A DNA stretch of 64,000 bases from Variovorax paradoxus (lineage in GTDB: Bacteria; Pseudomonadota; Gammaproteobacteria; Burkholderiales; Burkholderiaceae_C). A program made the translations under genes and the position numbers. The stretch spans positions 1,178,001-1,242,000 of the forward strand of contig CP063166.1 in the NCBI GenBank assembly GCA_016806145.1. Direction: 5' to 3'. The notes under the pieces were generated by a model that was not told the DNA's origin, did not search any database, and saw only the letters and a list, made by a program, of their open reading frames with translations. This document shows positions 44,274 through 53,199 of the stretch, piece after piece (the stretch's first letter is position 1; each line of letters starts with the position of its first letter).

Positions 44274-45683
44274 TCAGGCGATGCCGTCGCGCAGGGCCTG
44301 CAGCAGCTTGTCGTGCACGCCGCCGAAGCCGCCGTTGCTCATGCAGACGATGTGGTCGCCGGGCCGCGCCGTGGCGACCAGCTGGCCCACCAGCGTGCCG
44401 ATGTCGCCAGCCACCCGAGCGCGTTCGCCCATCGGGGCCAGCGCGGCGGCCGCGTCCCAGTCGAGCCCAGCCGTGTGGCAGAACGACAGGTCGGCCGACT
44501 CGAGGCTCCACGGCAGCTGCGCGGCCATCACGCCGAGCTTCATCGTGTTGCTGCGCGGCTCGAAGGCCGCGAGGATGCGCTCGCCCTGGTGGCCCGTGGC
44601 GTCGAGCTTCTGGCGCAGGCCGTCGAGCGTGGTGCGGATCGCGGTCGGATGGTGGGCGAAGTCGTCGTAGACCGCGATCGCACCGCCCGCGCCCTCGACC
44701 GTGCCGCGCAGTTCCATGCGCCGGCGCACGTTGCGGAAGCTGCCGAGCGCGCGCGCCGCGTCGGCCGGCGACACGCCCACGTGCTCGGCGGCAGCGATCG
44801 CGGCCAGCGCGTTCATCTGGTTGTGCAGGCCCGACAGCGCCCATTCGACGCGTCCGACCGGCTCGCCCTCGTGCAGCACGTCGAAGGCGTCGTGCGTGCC
44901 GCGCGCCTGCCACTGCGCGCCCGGGCCTTCGCCGCCGAAGCGCGCGAGTTCGCTCCAGCAGCCCTGGGCCAGCACGCGCTCGAGGCTGGGCTCGGTGGCA
45001 TTCACCACCAGCCGGCCGGTGGACGGCACGGTACGCACCAGGTGATGGAACTGCCGCTCGATGGCCGCGAGGTCGTCGAAGATGTCGGCGTGGTCGAACT
45101 CGAGGTTGTTGAGGATCGCCGTGCGCGGTCGGTAGTGCACGAACTTGCTGCGCTTGTCGAAGAAGGCGGTGTCGTACTCGTCGGCCTCGATCACGAAGGC
45201 CGGTCCGTCGCCGAGCCGGGCCGAGACGCCGAAATCGAGCGGCACGCCGCCGACCAGGAAGCCCGGCGCCTTGCCCGCGCGCTCGAGCACCCAGGCCAGC
45301 ATCGAGGTGGTGGTGGTCTTGCCGTGCGTGCCGGCCACCGCCATCACGTGGCGGCCCAGCAGCACATGCTCGGCCAGCCACTGCGGGCCGCTGGTGTAGG
45401 GCTTGCCGGCGTCGAGGATGGCTTCCATCAGCGGAAACTTCGGCGTGCCGTCGGCCAGCCGGGCACGCGACACCACGTTGCCGACCACGAACACGTCGGG
45501 CGCCAGCGCGAGCTGGTCGGCGCCGAATCCCTCGATCAGGTCGATGCCGAGCGCGCGCAACTGGTCGCTCATCGGCGGGTACACGCCGGCGTCGCAGCCG
45601 GTGACCCGGTGGCCTGCCTCGCGCGCCAGGGCGGCCAGACCGCCCATGAACGTGCCGCAGATGCCCAGAACATGAATATGCAT
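44274..45683 (-). CDS. mpl: UDP-MurNAc:L-alanyl-gamma-D-glutamyl-meso-DAP ligase Mpl
   Basis: Mpl recycles the tripeptide released from turned-over peptidoglycan by joining it directly to UDP-MurNAc. The 469-residue Mur-ligase resembles MurC but has Mpl hallmarks: start MHIHVLGICGTFMGGLAALA, P-loop [52 protein letters not shown] and FEPRSNTMKLG. No Shine-Dalgarno precedes the ATG, but TAGAAT sits 8 nt upstream, pointing to a leaderless message. AmpD, which frees the tripeptide, is encoded at 57.9 kb, so the window holds two recycling steps. Confidence 0.95.
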   Translation of the reverse strand: MHIHVLGICGTFMGGLAALAREAGHRVTGCDAGVYPPMSDQLRALGIDLIEGFGADQLALAPDVFVVGNVVSRARLADGTPKFPLMEAILDAGKPYTSGPQWLAEHVLLGRHVMAVAGTHGKTTTTSMLAWVLERAGKAPGFLVGGVPLDFGVSARLGDGPAFVIEADEYDTAFFDKRSKFVHYRPRTAILNNLEFDHADIFDDLAAIERQFHHLVRTVPSTGRLVVNATEPSLERVLAQGCWSELARFGGEGPGAQWQARGTHDAFDVLHEGEPVGRVEWALSGLHNQMNALAAIAAAEHVGVSPADAARALGSFRNVRRRMELRGTVEGAGGAIAVYDDFAHHPTAIRTTLDGLRQKLDATGHQGERILAAFEPRSNTMKLGVMAAQLPWSLESADLSFCHTAGLDWDAAAALAPMGERARVAGDIGTLVGQLVATARPGDHIVCMSNGGFGGVHDKLLQALRDGIA

Positions 45684-45691
45684 GGGGGGCG

Positions 45692-45697
45692 ATTCTA
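45692..45697 (-). promoter_or_regulatory. Candidate -10 (TAGAAT) of leaderless mpl promoter
   Basis: Minus-strand TAGAAT, then 8 nt (CGCCCCCC), then the mpl ATG at 45683. No convincing -35. Divergent from the gene starting at 45789. Confidence 0.45.
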
Positions 45698-45788
45698 GGG
45701 AGGCCGATCGTCCGGGCCCGGGGCCACGGCCTTGGCCGCGGTACTGATGTTCATCGTACGGACCATGCTCTGCGGGCAAAATGGCCCG

Positions 45789-46388
45789 ATGGACACGTCC
45801 AAGCGCGAAATCGCCGCCACCGCCGCCCGTCTCGTGGTCGAGGAGGGGCTCGAATACGGCCCCGCCAAGCGCCGCGCGCTGCGCGATCTGGGGCTGTCGG
45901 CGCGCACCGCGCTGCCGAACAACGACGAGGTGGAGGCCGAGGTGCGCGACTACATCGCGCTGTTCTGCGCCGACACCCAGCCCAGGGAACTCCAGGCGCT
46001 GCGCCTGCTGGCGCTCGAATGGATGGAGCGCATGGCCGTGTTCCGGCCCCATGTGGGCGGCGCCGTCTGGCACGGCACGGCCACCCGGCTGTCAGACATT
46101 TATATTCAGTTGTTCTGCGATGATTCGAAGTCGGCCGAGATCGCGCTGATCGACCATCACGTGGATTACGAGCCGCGCATGGTGACCGGCTTCCACGGCG
46201 AGCAGGTCGAGGCCTTGAGCGTGCACGCGCCGAGCCGGGCCCTCGGCGAGGAGATCGGCGTGCACCTGCTGGTCTACGACCTCGACGACCTGCGCGGCGC
46301 GCTCAAGCCCGATGCCCAGGGCCGCACGCCGCGTGGCGACCTGGCGGCGCTGCGGCGGCTGATTGAAAGAGAAAAGGACAACGGATGA
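45789..46388 (+). CDS. Conserved hypothetical protein upstream of the TlpA-like gene
   Basis: The 199-residue product starts at ATG 45789 (MDTSKREIAATAARLVVEEGLEYGPAKRRALRDLG). CAAAAT lies 6 nt upstream and no Shine-Dalgarno is visible. A helical N-terminal half (about 1-85) is followed by a mixed alpha/beta half with RPHVGGAVWHGTATRLSDIYIQLFCDDSKSAE and DHHVDYEPRMVTGFHGEQVEAL. The order is reminiscent of small nucleotidyltransferase-like domains, but I cannot support that. It overlaps the thioredoxin gene by 4 bp (ATGA), so the two are coupled, and it is divergent from mpl. Confidence 0.65.
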   Translation: MDTSKREIAATAARLVVEEGLEYGPAKRRALRDLGLSARTALPNNDEVEAEVRDYIALFCADTQPRELQALRLLALEWMERMAVFRPHVGGAVWHGTATRLSDIYIQLFCDDSKSAEIALIDHHVDYEPRMVTGFHGEQVEALSVHAPSRALGEEIGVHLLVYDLDDLRGALKPDAQGRTPRGDLAALRRLIEREKDNG

Positions 46389-46930
46389 CTTCTTCGACCA
46401 CACGACGCGGCCTGCTGTATGGCGGCGTGGCGGTGGTGGCCGCCGCGGCCGGCCTCGGTGGTGCCTGGTGGCGCCATCGCGGCAGCGGCACGGCCGGAGA
46501 GATGCTCGGCGCCGACTTCTGGGCCCAGCGCTTCGAGCGGCCCGAGGGCGGCGAGCTCGCCATGACCAGCCTGCGCGGCAAGCCGGTGCTGCTCAACTTC
46601 TGGGCCACCTGGTGCCCGCCGTGCGTGGAAGAAATGCCGATGATCGATCGCTTCTTTCGCGATCATGGTGCCAACGGCTGGCAAGTCGTCGGCTTGGCGA
46701 TCGATCAGCCGAGCGCGGTGCGCAAGTTCCTGCAGCGCACGCCGGTCACCTATCCGACCGGATTGGCTGGGTTGCAGGGCACGGAACTGGTCAAAAATCT
46801 CGGCAACACCGGCGGTGGCCTGCCGTTCACGCTGGTGCTGAACGCCGACGGTTCGGTGGCGGCCCGTAAAATGGGCAAGCTCGAAGAGGCCGACCTGGAG
46901 GGTTGGCGACGTGAACTCGTTCACAGTTAG
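46385..46930 (+). CDS. TlpA-like periplasmic thioredoxin / thiol-disulfide reductase
   Basis: The 181 residues start with a twin-arginine-like MTSSTTRRGLLYGG and a hydrophobic stretch (about 12-27), so it is exported or anchored. The thioredoxin domain (about 40-175) has LRGKPVLLNFWATWCPPC with redox cysteines C77 and C80, and the cis-Pro loop GGGLPFTLVLNADG. TlpA/ResA-type proteins reduce apo-cytochrome c or other periplasmic disulfides. It overlaps the preceding gene by 4 bp. No partner cytochrome gene is adjacent, though a CcsA-like protein is at 62 kb. Confidence 0.9.
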   Translation: MTSSTTRRGLLYGGVAVVAAAAGLGGAWWRHRGSGTAGEMLGADFWAQRFERPEGGELAMTSLRGKPVLLNFWATWCPPCVEEMPMIDRFFRDHGANGWQVVGLAIDQPSAVRKFLQRTPVTYPTGLAGLQGTELVKNLGNTGGGLPFTLVLNADGSVAARKMGKLEEADLEGWRRELVHS

Positions 46931-47030
46931 AATTAGATACACAGGTCGGCGTTAACCGCCGAAAGCCGACAATCAACGATGTTCGGCCTAGTTGTATCCT
47001 AATAACCGGAAAACCCGGCACTGGAGTCCC

Positions 47031-47489
47031 ATGGATCTGCGCAAACTCAAGACACTGATCGATCTGGTGTCCGAATCGAATATTTCCGAGCTGGAAATCA
47101 CTGAAACCGAAGGCAAGGTCCGCATCGTCAAGGGTGGCGGTGCCGCTCCCGTTCAGTACGTGCAGACCCTGGCGGCACCCGCCGCGGCCCCGGCCGCAGC
47201 CCCCGCGGGCACGGCGGCTCCCGCTGCTGCTCCCGTGGCCGAGGCCGCCCCCGCCGGCCATGCCGTGAAGTCGCCGATGGTCGGCACCTTCTACCGCGCC
47301 GCGAGCCCGGGCGCCCCGTCCTTCGTCGAGGTCGGCAGCAAGGTCAACGAGGGCGACACGCTCTGCATCATCGAGGCGATGAAGATCCTCAACGAAATCG
47401 AGGCCGACAAGGCCGGCACCGTCACCCAGATCCTCGGAGAAAACGGTCAGGCGGTCGAATACGGCCAGCCGCTGTTCATCATCGAGTGA
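47031..47489 (+). CDS. accB: Acetyl-CoA carboxylase biotin carboxyl carrier protein
   Basis: AccB carries the biotin for acetyl-CoA carboxylase, the first step of fatty-acid synthesis. The 152-residue protein has the N-terminal [23 protein letters not shown], an Ala/Pro linker (about 48-78), and the biotinyl domain with [18 protein letters not shown] (including the protruding thumb) and the biotinylation site EAMK (K118) in [15 protein letters not shown]. The 100-bp gap before it is relatively AT-rich (TAGAATTAGATACA, 46930-46943) and may hold the promoter. aroQ, often found just upstream in relatives, is absent. accC starts 2 bp after its stop. Confidence 0.97.
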   Translation: MDLRKLKTLIDLVSESNISELEITETEGKVRIVKGGGAAPVQYVQTLAAPAAAPAAAPAGTAAPAAAPVAEAAPAGHAVKSPMVGTFYRAASPGAPSFVEVGSKVNEGDTLCIIEAMKILNEIEADKAGTVTQILGENGQAVEYGQPLFIIE

Positions 47490-47491
47490 CC

Positions 47492-48841
47492 ATGTTCAAG
47501 AAGATCCTGGTCGCCAACCGCGGCGAGATCGCTTTGCGCATCCAGCGCGCGTGCAGCGAGCTCGGCATCAAGGCCGTGATGGTCTATTCCGAGGCCGACC
47601 GCGAGGCCAAGTACGTCAAGCTGGCCGAGGAAGCCGTCTGCATCGGCCCGGCCCCCTCGTCGCTGAGCTACCTCAACATGCCGGCCATCATCTCGGCGGC
47701 CGAAGTGACCGATGCCGAGGCGATCCACCCCGGCTACGGCTTCCTGAGCGAGAACGCCAACTTCGCCGAACGCGTCGAACAGAGCGGCTTCCAGTTCATC
47801 GGGCCGACGCCCGAGAACATCCGCACCATGGGCGACAAGGTCTCGGCCAAGCAGTCCATGATCAAGGCCGGCGTGCCCTGCGTGCCCGGCTCCGACGGCG
47901 AGCTCTCCGACGACGCCACGGCCAACAAGCGCATCGCGCGCGCCATCGGCTATCCGGTGATCATCAAGGCCGCGGGCGGCGGCGGTGGCCGCGGCATGCG
48001 CGTGGTCCACACCGAGGCCGCGCTGATCAACGCGATCCAGATGACCAAGGCGGAGGCCGCGGCGGCCTTCAACAATCCCTCGGTCTACATGGAGAAGTTC
48101 CTCCAGAACCCGCGTCACGTCGAGATCCAGGTGCTGGCCGACAAGCACCGCAACGCGGTCTACCTCGGCGAGCGCGACTGCTCGATGCAGCGCCGTCACC
48201 AGAAGGTGATCGAGGAATCGCCCGCGCCGGGCATTCCGCGCAAGCTGATCGAGAAGATCGGCGAACGTTGCGCGGCCGCCTGCAAGAAGATCGGCTACCG
48301 CGGTGCCGGCACCTTCGAGTTCCTCTACGAGAACGGCGAGTTCTACTTCATCGAGATGAACACCCGCGTGCAGGTGGAGCATCCGGTGACCGAACTCACG
48401 ACCGGCATCGACATCGTCAAGACGCAGATCATGGTGGCGGCCGGCGAGAAGCTGCCGTTCACGCAGCGCCAGATCCAGATGCACGGCCACGCGATCGAAT
48501 GCCGCATCAACGCCGAGGACGCGTGGAAGTTCACGCCGTCGCCGGGCCGCATCACGATGTGGCATCCGCCGGGCGGTCCGGGCGTGCGCGTGGATTCGCA
48601 TGCGTACACCAACTACTTCGTGCCGCCGAACTACGACTCGATGATCGGCAAGATCATCGTCTTCGGCGACACCCGCGAGCAGGCCATGGCGCGCATGCGC
48701 ACCGCGCTCAACGAGACCGTGATCGAAGGCATCCAGACCAACATCCCGCTGCACCGCGAGCTGATGGTCGACGCCAAGTTCATGGCCGGCGGCACCAACA
48801 TCCACTACCTCGAAGAGTGGCTGGCCGCGCACAAGCGCTGA
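47492..48841 (+). CDS. accC: Acetyl-CoA carboxylase biotin carboxylase subunit
   Basis: AccC carboxylates the AccB-bound biotin using bicarbonate and ATP. ATG 47492 ([17 protein letters not shown]) gives 449 residues, the same as E. coli; GTG 47486 would add two residues. ATP-grasp elements are K116 and K159, [11 protein letters not shown] (160-169), the [15 protein letters not shown] block, [29 protein letters not shown] with the catalytic Glu and Arg, and the C-domain [17 protein letters not shown]. Tightly linked to accB as in nearly all proteobacteria. Confidence 0.98.
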   Translation: MFKKILVANRGEIALRIQRACSELGIKAVMVYSEADREAKYVKLAEEAVCIGPAPSSLSYLNMPAIISAAEVTDAEAIHPGYGFLSENANFAERVEQSGFQFIGPTPENIRTMGDKVSAKQSMIKAGVPCVPGSDGELSDDATANKRIARAIGYPVIIKAAGGGGGRGMRVVHTEAALINAIQMTKAEAAAAFNNPSVYMEKFLQNPRHVEIQVLADKHRNAVYLGERDCSMQRRHQKVIEESPAPGIPRKLIEKIGERCAAACKKIGYRGAGTFEFLYENGEFYFIEMNTRVQVEHPVTELTTGIDIVKTQIMVAAGEKLPFTQRQIQMHGHAIECRINAEDAWKFTPSPGRITMWHPPGGPGVRVDSHAYTNYFVPPNYDSMIGKIIVFGDTREQAMARMRTALNETVIEGIQTNIPLHRELMVDAKFMAGGTNIHYLEEWLAAHKR

Positions 48842-48857
48842 GCCGTCCCTGCCCGCC

Positions 48858-49742
48858 ATGTTCGAACTCCGCCTGCTGGCCCCCGAGGAACGCATCGAGT
48901 CCCTCGGCGATGCGCTCGATGCGCTCGACGCACTGAGCATCTCGGTCGAGGATGCCGACGCGCAGACCGACGCCGAGCATGCGCTGTTCGGCGAGCCCGG
49001 CATGCCGCCGCCCAAGGAGGGCTGGCAGCGCTCGCGCGTGATCGCGCTGTTCGCCACCGAGGAACTGGCGCGCGACGCGGGCTCGGTGCTCGCGCTGCAG
49101 GACTTCTTCGAAGGCTGCACCTTGCTGGGCATCGCCGAGCTGCAGGACCAGGACTGGGTGCGGCTCACGCAATCGCAGTTCGCGCCGGTCGAGATCACGC
49201 CCGAGTTCTGGATCGTGCCGAGCTGGCACGAGGCGCCGGCACAGGCCACGCAGGTGATCCGGCTCGATCCGGGCCTGGCCTTCGGCACCGGCACCCATCC
49301 CACCACGCGCATGTGCCTGCGCTGGATCGCGACCCGCGGGGCGTTCGCGGGCCAGCGCGTGCTCGACTACGGCTGCGGCTCCGGCATCCTGGCCATTGGT
49401 GCCGCGAAGTACGGCGCTGGCGAGATCGACGCGGTCGACATCGACGAGGCCGCCGTGAGCTCGACGCGCCTCAATGCCGAGGCCAACGGCGTGACGCTCA
49501 ATGCGGGCCTGCCCGAGGCGGCGCAGGGCCAGTACGGCACGGTGCTCGCGAACATCCTCGCGACCCCGCTCAAGGTGCTCGCGCCGCTGCTGTGCGAGCG
49601 CGTGGCGAACGGTGGCTCGCTGGTGCTCGCCGGCATCCTCGAGCGCCAGGCCGACGAGCTGAAGGAAGCGTACGCGCCCTACGTGGCGCTCGAAGTCAGC
49701 GACAGCGAGGACGGCTGGATCCTCATGACGGCACGCCGCTGA
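48858..49742 (+). CDS. prmA: Ribosomal protein L11 methyltransferase
   Basis: PrmA trimethylates several amino groups of ribosomal protein L11. The 294 residues have the N-terminal substrate domain (about 1-60), then the SAM-dependent class I fold: RLDPGLAFGTGTHPTTRMCLRW, motif I VLDYGCGSGILAIGAAKYGAG, VDIDEAAVSSTRLNAEANGV, and YGTVLANILATPLKVLAPLL with the N-I-L-A pattern. A stretch at about 45-60 (EPGMPPPKEGWQRS) matches the flexible linker to L11. Sixteen bp after accC, so probably in the accBC operon. Confidence 0.95.
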   Translation: MFELRLLAPEERIESLGDALDALDALSISVEDADAQTDAEHALFGEPGMPPPKEGWQRSRVIALFATEELARDAGSVLALQDFFEGCTLLGIAELQDQDWVRLTQSQFAPVEITPEFWIVPSWHEAPAQATQVIRLDPGLAFGTGTHPTTRMCLRWIATRGAFAGQRVLDYGCGSGILAIGAAKYGAGEIDAVDIDEAAVSSTRLNAEANGVTLNAGLPEAAQGQYGTVLANILATPLKVLAPLLCERVANGGSLVLAGILERQADELKEAYAPYVALEVSDSEDGWILMTARR

Positions 49743-49750
49743 ACGCGCTC

Positions 49751-49773
49751 GCGCCGGGGGCTTTCTCCGGCGC
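49751..49773 (+). terminator. Hairpin after prmA
   Basis: GCGCCGG (49751-49757) pairs with CCGGCGC (49767-49773) across a 9-nt loop, eight bases after the prmA stop. No T run follows, so termination is doubtful. Confidence 0.3.
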
Positions 49774-49815
49774 AAACGGCGCCGCCGGCATCGCGTCGCG
49801 CCGAGGGCCCAACCC

Positions 49816-49821
49816 TACAAT
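49816..49821 (+). promoter_or_regulatory. Candidate -10 (TACAAT) of a leaderless DUF3426 gene promoter
   Basis: TACAAT, then CGCCCCCTC, then ATG 49831. The 9-nt gap leaves no room for a ribosome binding site, and none is present. Confidence 0.45.
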
Positions 49822-49830
49822 CGCCCCCTC

Positions 49831-51399
49831 ATGAGCCTCGTCACGCGTTGCCCCGCCTGCGCCACCACCTTCAAGGTGGTGCGCGACCAGCTCCGGATCT
49901 CGGACGGGTGGGTGCGTTGCGGTCGCTGCAGCCATGTGTTCGATGCGACGCTCGATCTTCATGAGACGCCGGATGGGGTCGTTGGGTCGGGCAGTGGTGT
50001 CGCGTCGCCGCAGGTGCAGGTGCCATCGATGCCATCGGCGCCCGCGGTCGTGCCGAGCGCGGCGCCCGAGGCTTCGACACCGCCGGCACCTGCCAGTCCT
50101 TCGGTCGACTCCGGCTTCGGATTCGATGCGCCCGCCGGCAAGGCCGCATTGCCATCGCACGAGCCTGTCGGCGAACTCGACAAGCTGTCGGCACCGCCTT
50201 CCTTCGCGCCGGCCCCGCCGCAGGTCGAGGAGTCCGACTTCCTCGACGACGAGGTCAACGAAGACCTGTCGCCGGCACGGTCCGAGCCGCCACCGCCTCC
50301 CGCTCAGCCGCAGTCCCCGGAAGCTCGCGACAGCGCGGACTTCGCCTTGCCCGCGCACGGCATCGTCGCCGACGAGCCCTGGTCCGACCTCGAGGTGCGC
50401 GAGCCGCAATGGCGGCCGCCGCCGAGTTCGCTGCCGCCGTTTCCCGACATCGACCTCAACCTCGCCGCGCCACCATCGCCGCCGCCCGCGCCGGTGCCGC
50501 CGCTGCCCGCGGTGTGGACGCGTCGCTCCAGCGCGAGCGCGGCGCCGTCGAATGAAAGGCCGGCGGGCTTCGCGACGCTGCGCCGTTCCGGTTCCGACGA
50601 AGACAGCGACGAGGACACCGAGCTCGAGCGCGACGACGCCGACGCACCCGAGACGGGCGACGATCGGGACCAATTGCAGATGCAGAAGGCGCTGCGCCGG
50701 GCGCGCGCCAAGTCGGCCAAGATCGCCGCCAGCGCCAAGGCGCGCGAGGAGCGCGACGACCAAGAGGCGCGCGCGCGGAGCGAGGACCCCGCGCCGCCGC
50801 CCTTCGCCACCGTGCTCGACGCGGCGGACGAGACCGAGGATCGCGCGGCGCACCGCTTCGTCGACGATGCCGAGGACGACGAGCGCGACGATCGGCCGAC
50901 ATCCCTCTGGCAGCGCATCGGCAAGCGCCGCGCGCTGATCGCGCTCGCGGTGCTCGCGGGCCTGCTGCTGGTCGTGCAGATCCTGCGTCACGAGCGCGAC
51001 GGCATCGTCGCGCGCCAGCCCTCGCTGCGTCCCGCGCTCGCCGCGCTGTGCCAGGCGACGGGCTGCGAGCTCGCGCCGCTGCGCCGCATCGGCGACATCG
51101 TCATCGAGGGCGCCGCCTTCGCGCGCGAGAAGAGCGGCGGCAACGACTACCGCTTCAGCTTCAACCTGCGCAGCAACGCCGCGGTGCCGCTCGCGATGCC
51201 GTCGATCGAGCTGGTGCTGCTCGACACGCAGGAGCGTGCCGTGGTGCGGCGCGTGCTCTCGCCGGCGGACTATGGCGCACCAACGGTGCTCGCGGCGCGC
51301 GGCGAACGCGCGGCCTCGCTGCCGATGACGCTGACGGCGACCGAGGCCGCGGCCCTGCCGCCAATCGCGGGCTATCGCGTCGAGGCCTTCTATCCCTAG
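49831..51399 (+). CDS. DUF3426 protein with MJ0042-type zinc ribbon
   Basis: The 522-residue protein starts with a zinc ribbon (RCPACATTFKV ... VRCGRCSHVF), two CxxC pairs at about 8/11 and 30/33, as in MJ0042-family proteins. A long Pro/Ala/Asp/Glu-rich disordered middle (about 45-365) contains a charged helical part (KALRRARAKSAKIAASAKAREE). One membrane helix follows (about 371-390, RALIALAVLAGLLLVVQIL), then the periplasmic DUF3426 domain with CQATGCELAPLRRI and LELVLLDTQ-like strands. Cytoplasmic zinc ribbon and periplasmic domain linked through the membrane is typical of the family; the role is unknown. In relatives it often follows prmA, as here. Confidence 0.85.
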   Translation: MSLVTRCPACATTFKVVRDQLRISDGWVRCGRCSHVFDATLDLHETPDGVVGSGSGVASPQVQVPSMPSAPAVVPSAAPEASTPPAPASPSVDSGFGFDAPAGKAALPSHEPVGELDKLSAPPSFAPAPPQVEESDFLDDEVNEDLSPARSEPPPPPAQPQSPEARDSADFALPAHGIVADEPWSDLEVREPQWRPPPSSLPPFPDIDLNLAAPPSPPPAPVPPLPAVWTRRSSASAAPSNERPAGFATLRRSGSDEDSDEDTELERDDADAPETGDDRDQLQMQKALRRARAKSAKIAASAKAREERDDQEARARSEDPAPPPFATVLDAADETEDRAAHRFVDDAEDDERDDRPTSLWQRIGKRRALIALAVLAGLLLVVQILRHERDGIVARQPSLRPALAALCQATGCELAPLRRIGDIVIEGAAFAREKSGGNDYRFSFNLRSNAAVPLAMPSIELVLLDTQERAVVRRVLSPADYGAPTVLAARGERAASLPMTLTATEAAALPPIAGYRVEAFYP

Positions 51400-51468
51400 G
51401 CCCGCGGCGAGCCGCCGGTTGCGCGTCCGCGCCTTCCTTCCTTTTTCTTCACCTCAACGGATCAGCCC

Positions 51469-52374
51469 ATGGCAGCAGTGATTTGCGGTTCCCTCGCCTT
51501 CGACACCATCATGACCTTCGAGGGCCGGTTCGCCGACCAGATCCTCCCGGACCAGTTGCACATCCTCAACGTGTCCTTCCTGGTGCCGAGCCTGCGCCGC
51601 GATTTCGGCGGCTGCGCCGGCAACATCGCCTACAGCCTCAACGCGCTCGGCGGCACGGCGCTGCCGATGGCCACGCTGGGCAGCGATGGCGCCGACTACA
51701 TCGAGCGCATGCGTTCGCTGGGCATCAGCACGGAGTTCGTGCGCCAGCTCGACGACACGTTCACCGCGCAGGCGATGATCATGAACGACGCCGACAACAA
51801 CCAGATCACCGCCTTCCATCCGGGCGCGATGCAGCAGGCGCACATCACGAAGATCGCGGCGCGCGAGGACATCCGTCTCGGCATCGTCGCGCCCGATGGC
51901 CGCGAGGCGATGCTGCAGCACGCCGAGCAGTTCGCGGCCGCCGGCATTCCCTTCGTGTTCGATCCGGGCCAGGGCCTGCCGATGTTCGACGGCGAGGCGC
52001 TCAAGCATTTCGTCGAGCTCGCGAGCTGGGTCGTGGTCAACGACTACGAAGGCAAGATGCTCTCGCAGCGCACGGGCTGGAGCCTGGCGGAGATCTCGCA
52101 GCGCGTGCGCGGCCTCGTGGTCACGCTCGCGGCCGAGGGCTGCGAGGTGTGGACGAACGGCGAGCGCGAGCATGTGCCGGGCGTGGTGCCGACCGCGGTG
52201 ATCGAGCCCACGGGCTGCGGCGATGCATGGCGCGGCGCGCTGCTGTTCGGGCTGGAGAAGGGCTGGCCGCTCGCGCAGTGCGCGGCGCTCGGCAACCAGG
52301 TCGGCGCGCTCAAGATCGCGCAGCGCGGCCCGCAGAACTACCAGATCGATCGCCAGGCACTCGGCCTGGCTTGA
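51469..52374 (+). CDS. PfkB-family carbohydrate/nucleoside kinase (adenosine kinase-like)
   Basis: The 301 residues match PfkB kinases. [17 protein letters not shown] opens the sugar-binding sheet. [17 protein letters not shown] is the first signature (di-Gly with N), and the second signature [16 protein letters not shown] has the catalytic Asp (D252) and anion hole. Family members in this group are often labelled adenosine or ribokinase-like; the cysteine in TGCGD is a variant of the usual TGAGD. No linked transport or catabolic genes point to a substrate. It is separated by 69 bp from the preceding gene, with a pyrimidine-rich stretch and no clear ribosome binding site. Confidence 0.88.
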   Translation: MAAVICGSLAFDTIMTFEGRFADQILPDQLHILNVSFLVPSLRRDFGGCAGNIAYSLNALGGTALPMATLGSDGADYIERMRSLGISTEFVRQLDDTFTAQAMIMNDADNNQITAFHPGAMQQAHITKIAAREDIRLGIVAPDGREAMLQHAEQFAAAGIPFVFDPGQGLPMFDGEALKHFVELASWVVVNDYEGKMLSQRTGWSLAEISQRVRGLVVTLAAEGCEVWTNGEREHVPGVVPTAVIEPTGCGDAWRGALLFGLEKGWPLAQCAALGNQVGALKIAQRGPQNYQIDRQALGLA

Positions 52375-52435
52375 CGAGCGATGGCATGGCGGTGGATGCC
52401 ACCGCCTTTCCGCTTCGCGTTTATCTTTGCCCAAT

Positions 52436-52467
52436 GAAAAAGCCCGGCACCTTGCGGTGCCGGGCTT
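52436..52467 (-). terminator. Strong terminator for the H1-like gene (possibly bidirectional)
   Basis: AAGCCCGGCACC (52440-52451) pairs perfectly with GGTGCCGGGCTT (52456-52467), loop TTGC. Read on the minus strand it ends in TTTTTC, a good intrinsic terminator for the gene at 52496. On the plus strand the T tail is weaker but it may also stop the PfkB transcript. Confidence 0.85.
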
Positions 52468-52495
52468 GATGCCTTTTCAGGGCTGCCGAGAAAAC

Positions 52496-53002
52496 TCAGG
52501 GCTTGCTGGCCGTGGGAAACGGCCAGGCTGCCTGGGGATTCAGCGTCGTCTGCGCAGCAGGGGCGGGCGCAGCGGCAGCGGCCTTGGCGGGTGCCTTGGC
52601 AGCCTTCTTCGCAGCAGGCTTCTTGGCAGCAGCGGCAGGCTTGGCAGCGGGCTTTTTCGCGGCTTTCTTGGCCGCAGCCTTCTTGGCAGGAGCCTTCTTG
52701 GCGGCAGCCTTCTTCGCAGGCGCCTTCTTGGCAGCGGCCTTCTTCGCCGGCGCCTTCTTCGCAGCGGCCTTCTTGGCCGGAGCTGCCTTCTTCGCCGGCG
52801 CCTTCTTGGCGACGACCTTCTTCGCGGCTACCTTCTTGGCAGCGACCTTCTTGGCCGGAGCCTTCTTGGCAGCGACCTTCTTGGCTGCCGGAGCCTTCTT
52901 GGCGGCGACCTTCTTGGCCGGAGCCTTCTTCGCTACGACCTTCTTGGCCGGAGCCTTCTTCGCTGCGGCTTTCTTAGCCGGTGCTTTCTTTGCAGTTGCC
53001 AT
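52496..53002 (-). CDS. Histone H1-like, Ala/Lys/Pro-rich repeat protein (AlgP/HctB type)
   Basis: ATG 53002 ([11 protein letters not shown]) is chosen because AAGGAG lies 8-9 nt upstream; the frame extends 7 codons further. The 168-residue protein is almost wholly made of repeats of [10 protein letters not shown] / KKVAAKK units (about 1-115), then an Ala/Pro-rich part and a short non-repetitive tail ([14 protein letters not shown]). Such lysine-rich tails bind DNA without sequence preference and act as nucleoid-associated or regulatory proteins (AlgP in Pseudomonas, BpH1 in Bordetella). Repeats make the gene prone to length variation. A strong terminator follows at 52440. Confidence 0.85.
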   Translation of the reverse strand: MATAKKAPAKKAAAKKAPAKKVVAKKAPAKKVAAKKAPAAKKVAAKKAPAKKVAAKKVAAKKVVAKKAPAKKAAPAKKAAAKKAPAKKAAAKKAPAKKAAAKKAPAKKAAAKKAAKKPAAKPAAAAKKPAAKKAAKAPAKAAAAAPAPAAQTTLNPQAAWPFPTASKP

Positions 53003-53199
53003 TTCTGTTTTCTCCTTGATCAAGTTGAAAAAATCAACCTATTGAAGCACTCCGCGCATGTTGGTAGCGCTGGAGTGATTCATGGCGTTGGATTCCGTGC
53101 TCCAGCACCATGAACACCTGAGCCCTCGTCCATGCCGCGCTCTTCGGCGCAGTCGGTGGCAAGGGCAATTCTTGAATTCATTTATTGTTATCGAAATAT

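Noticed and set aside
52496..53002. The Lys/Ala repeats as a CRISPR array or tandem DNA repeat locus
   Set aside because: Units are short, imperfect and strictly codon-phased within one protein; no equal-length spacers exist.
52591..53045. Plus-strand frames across the H1-like gene encoding Ala/Phe- or Ser/Trp/Gln-rich repeats
   Set aside because: They are complements of the AAKKAPAKK repeat. The minus strand has the start with AAGGAG and the terminator.
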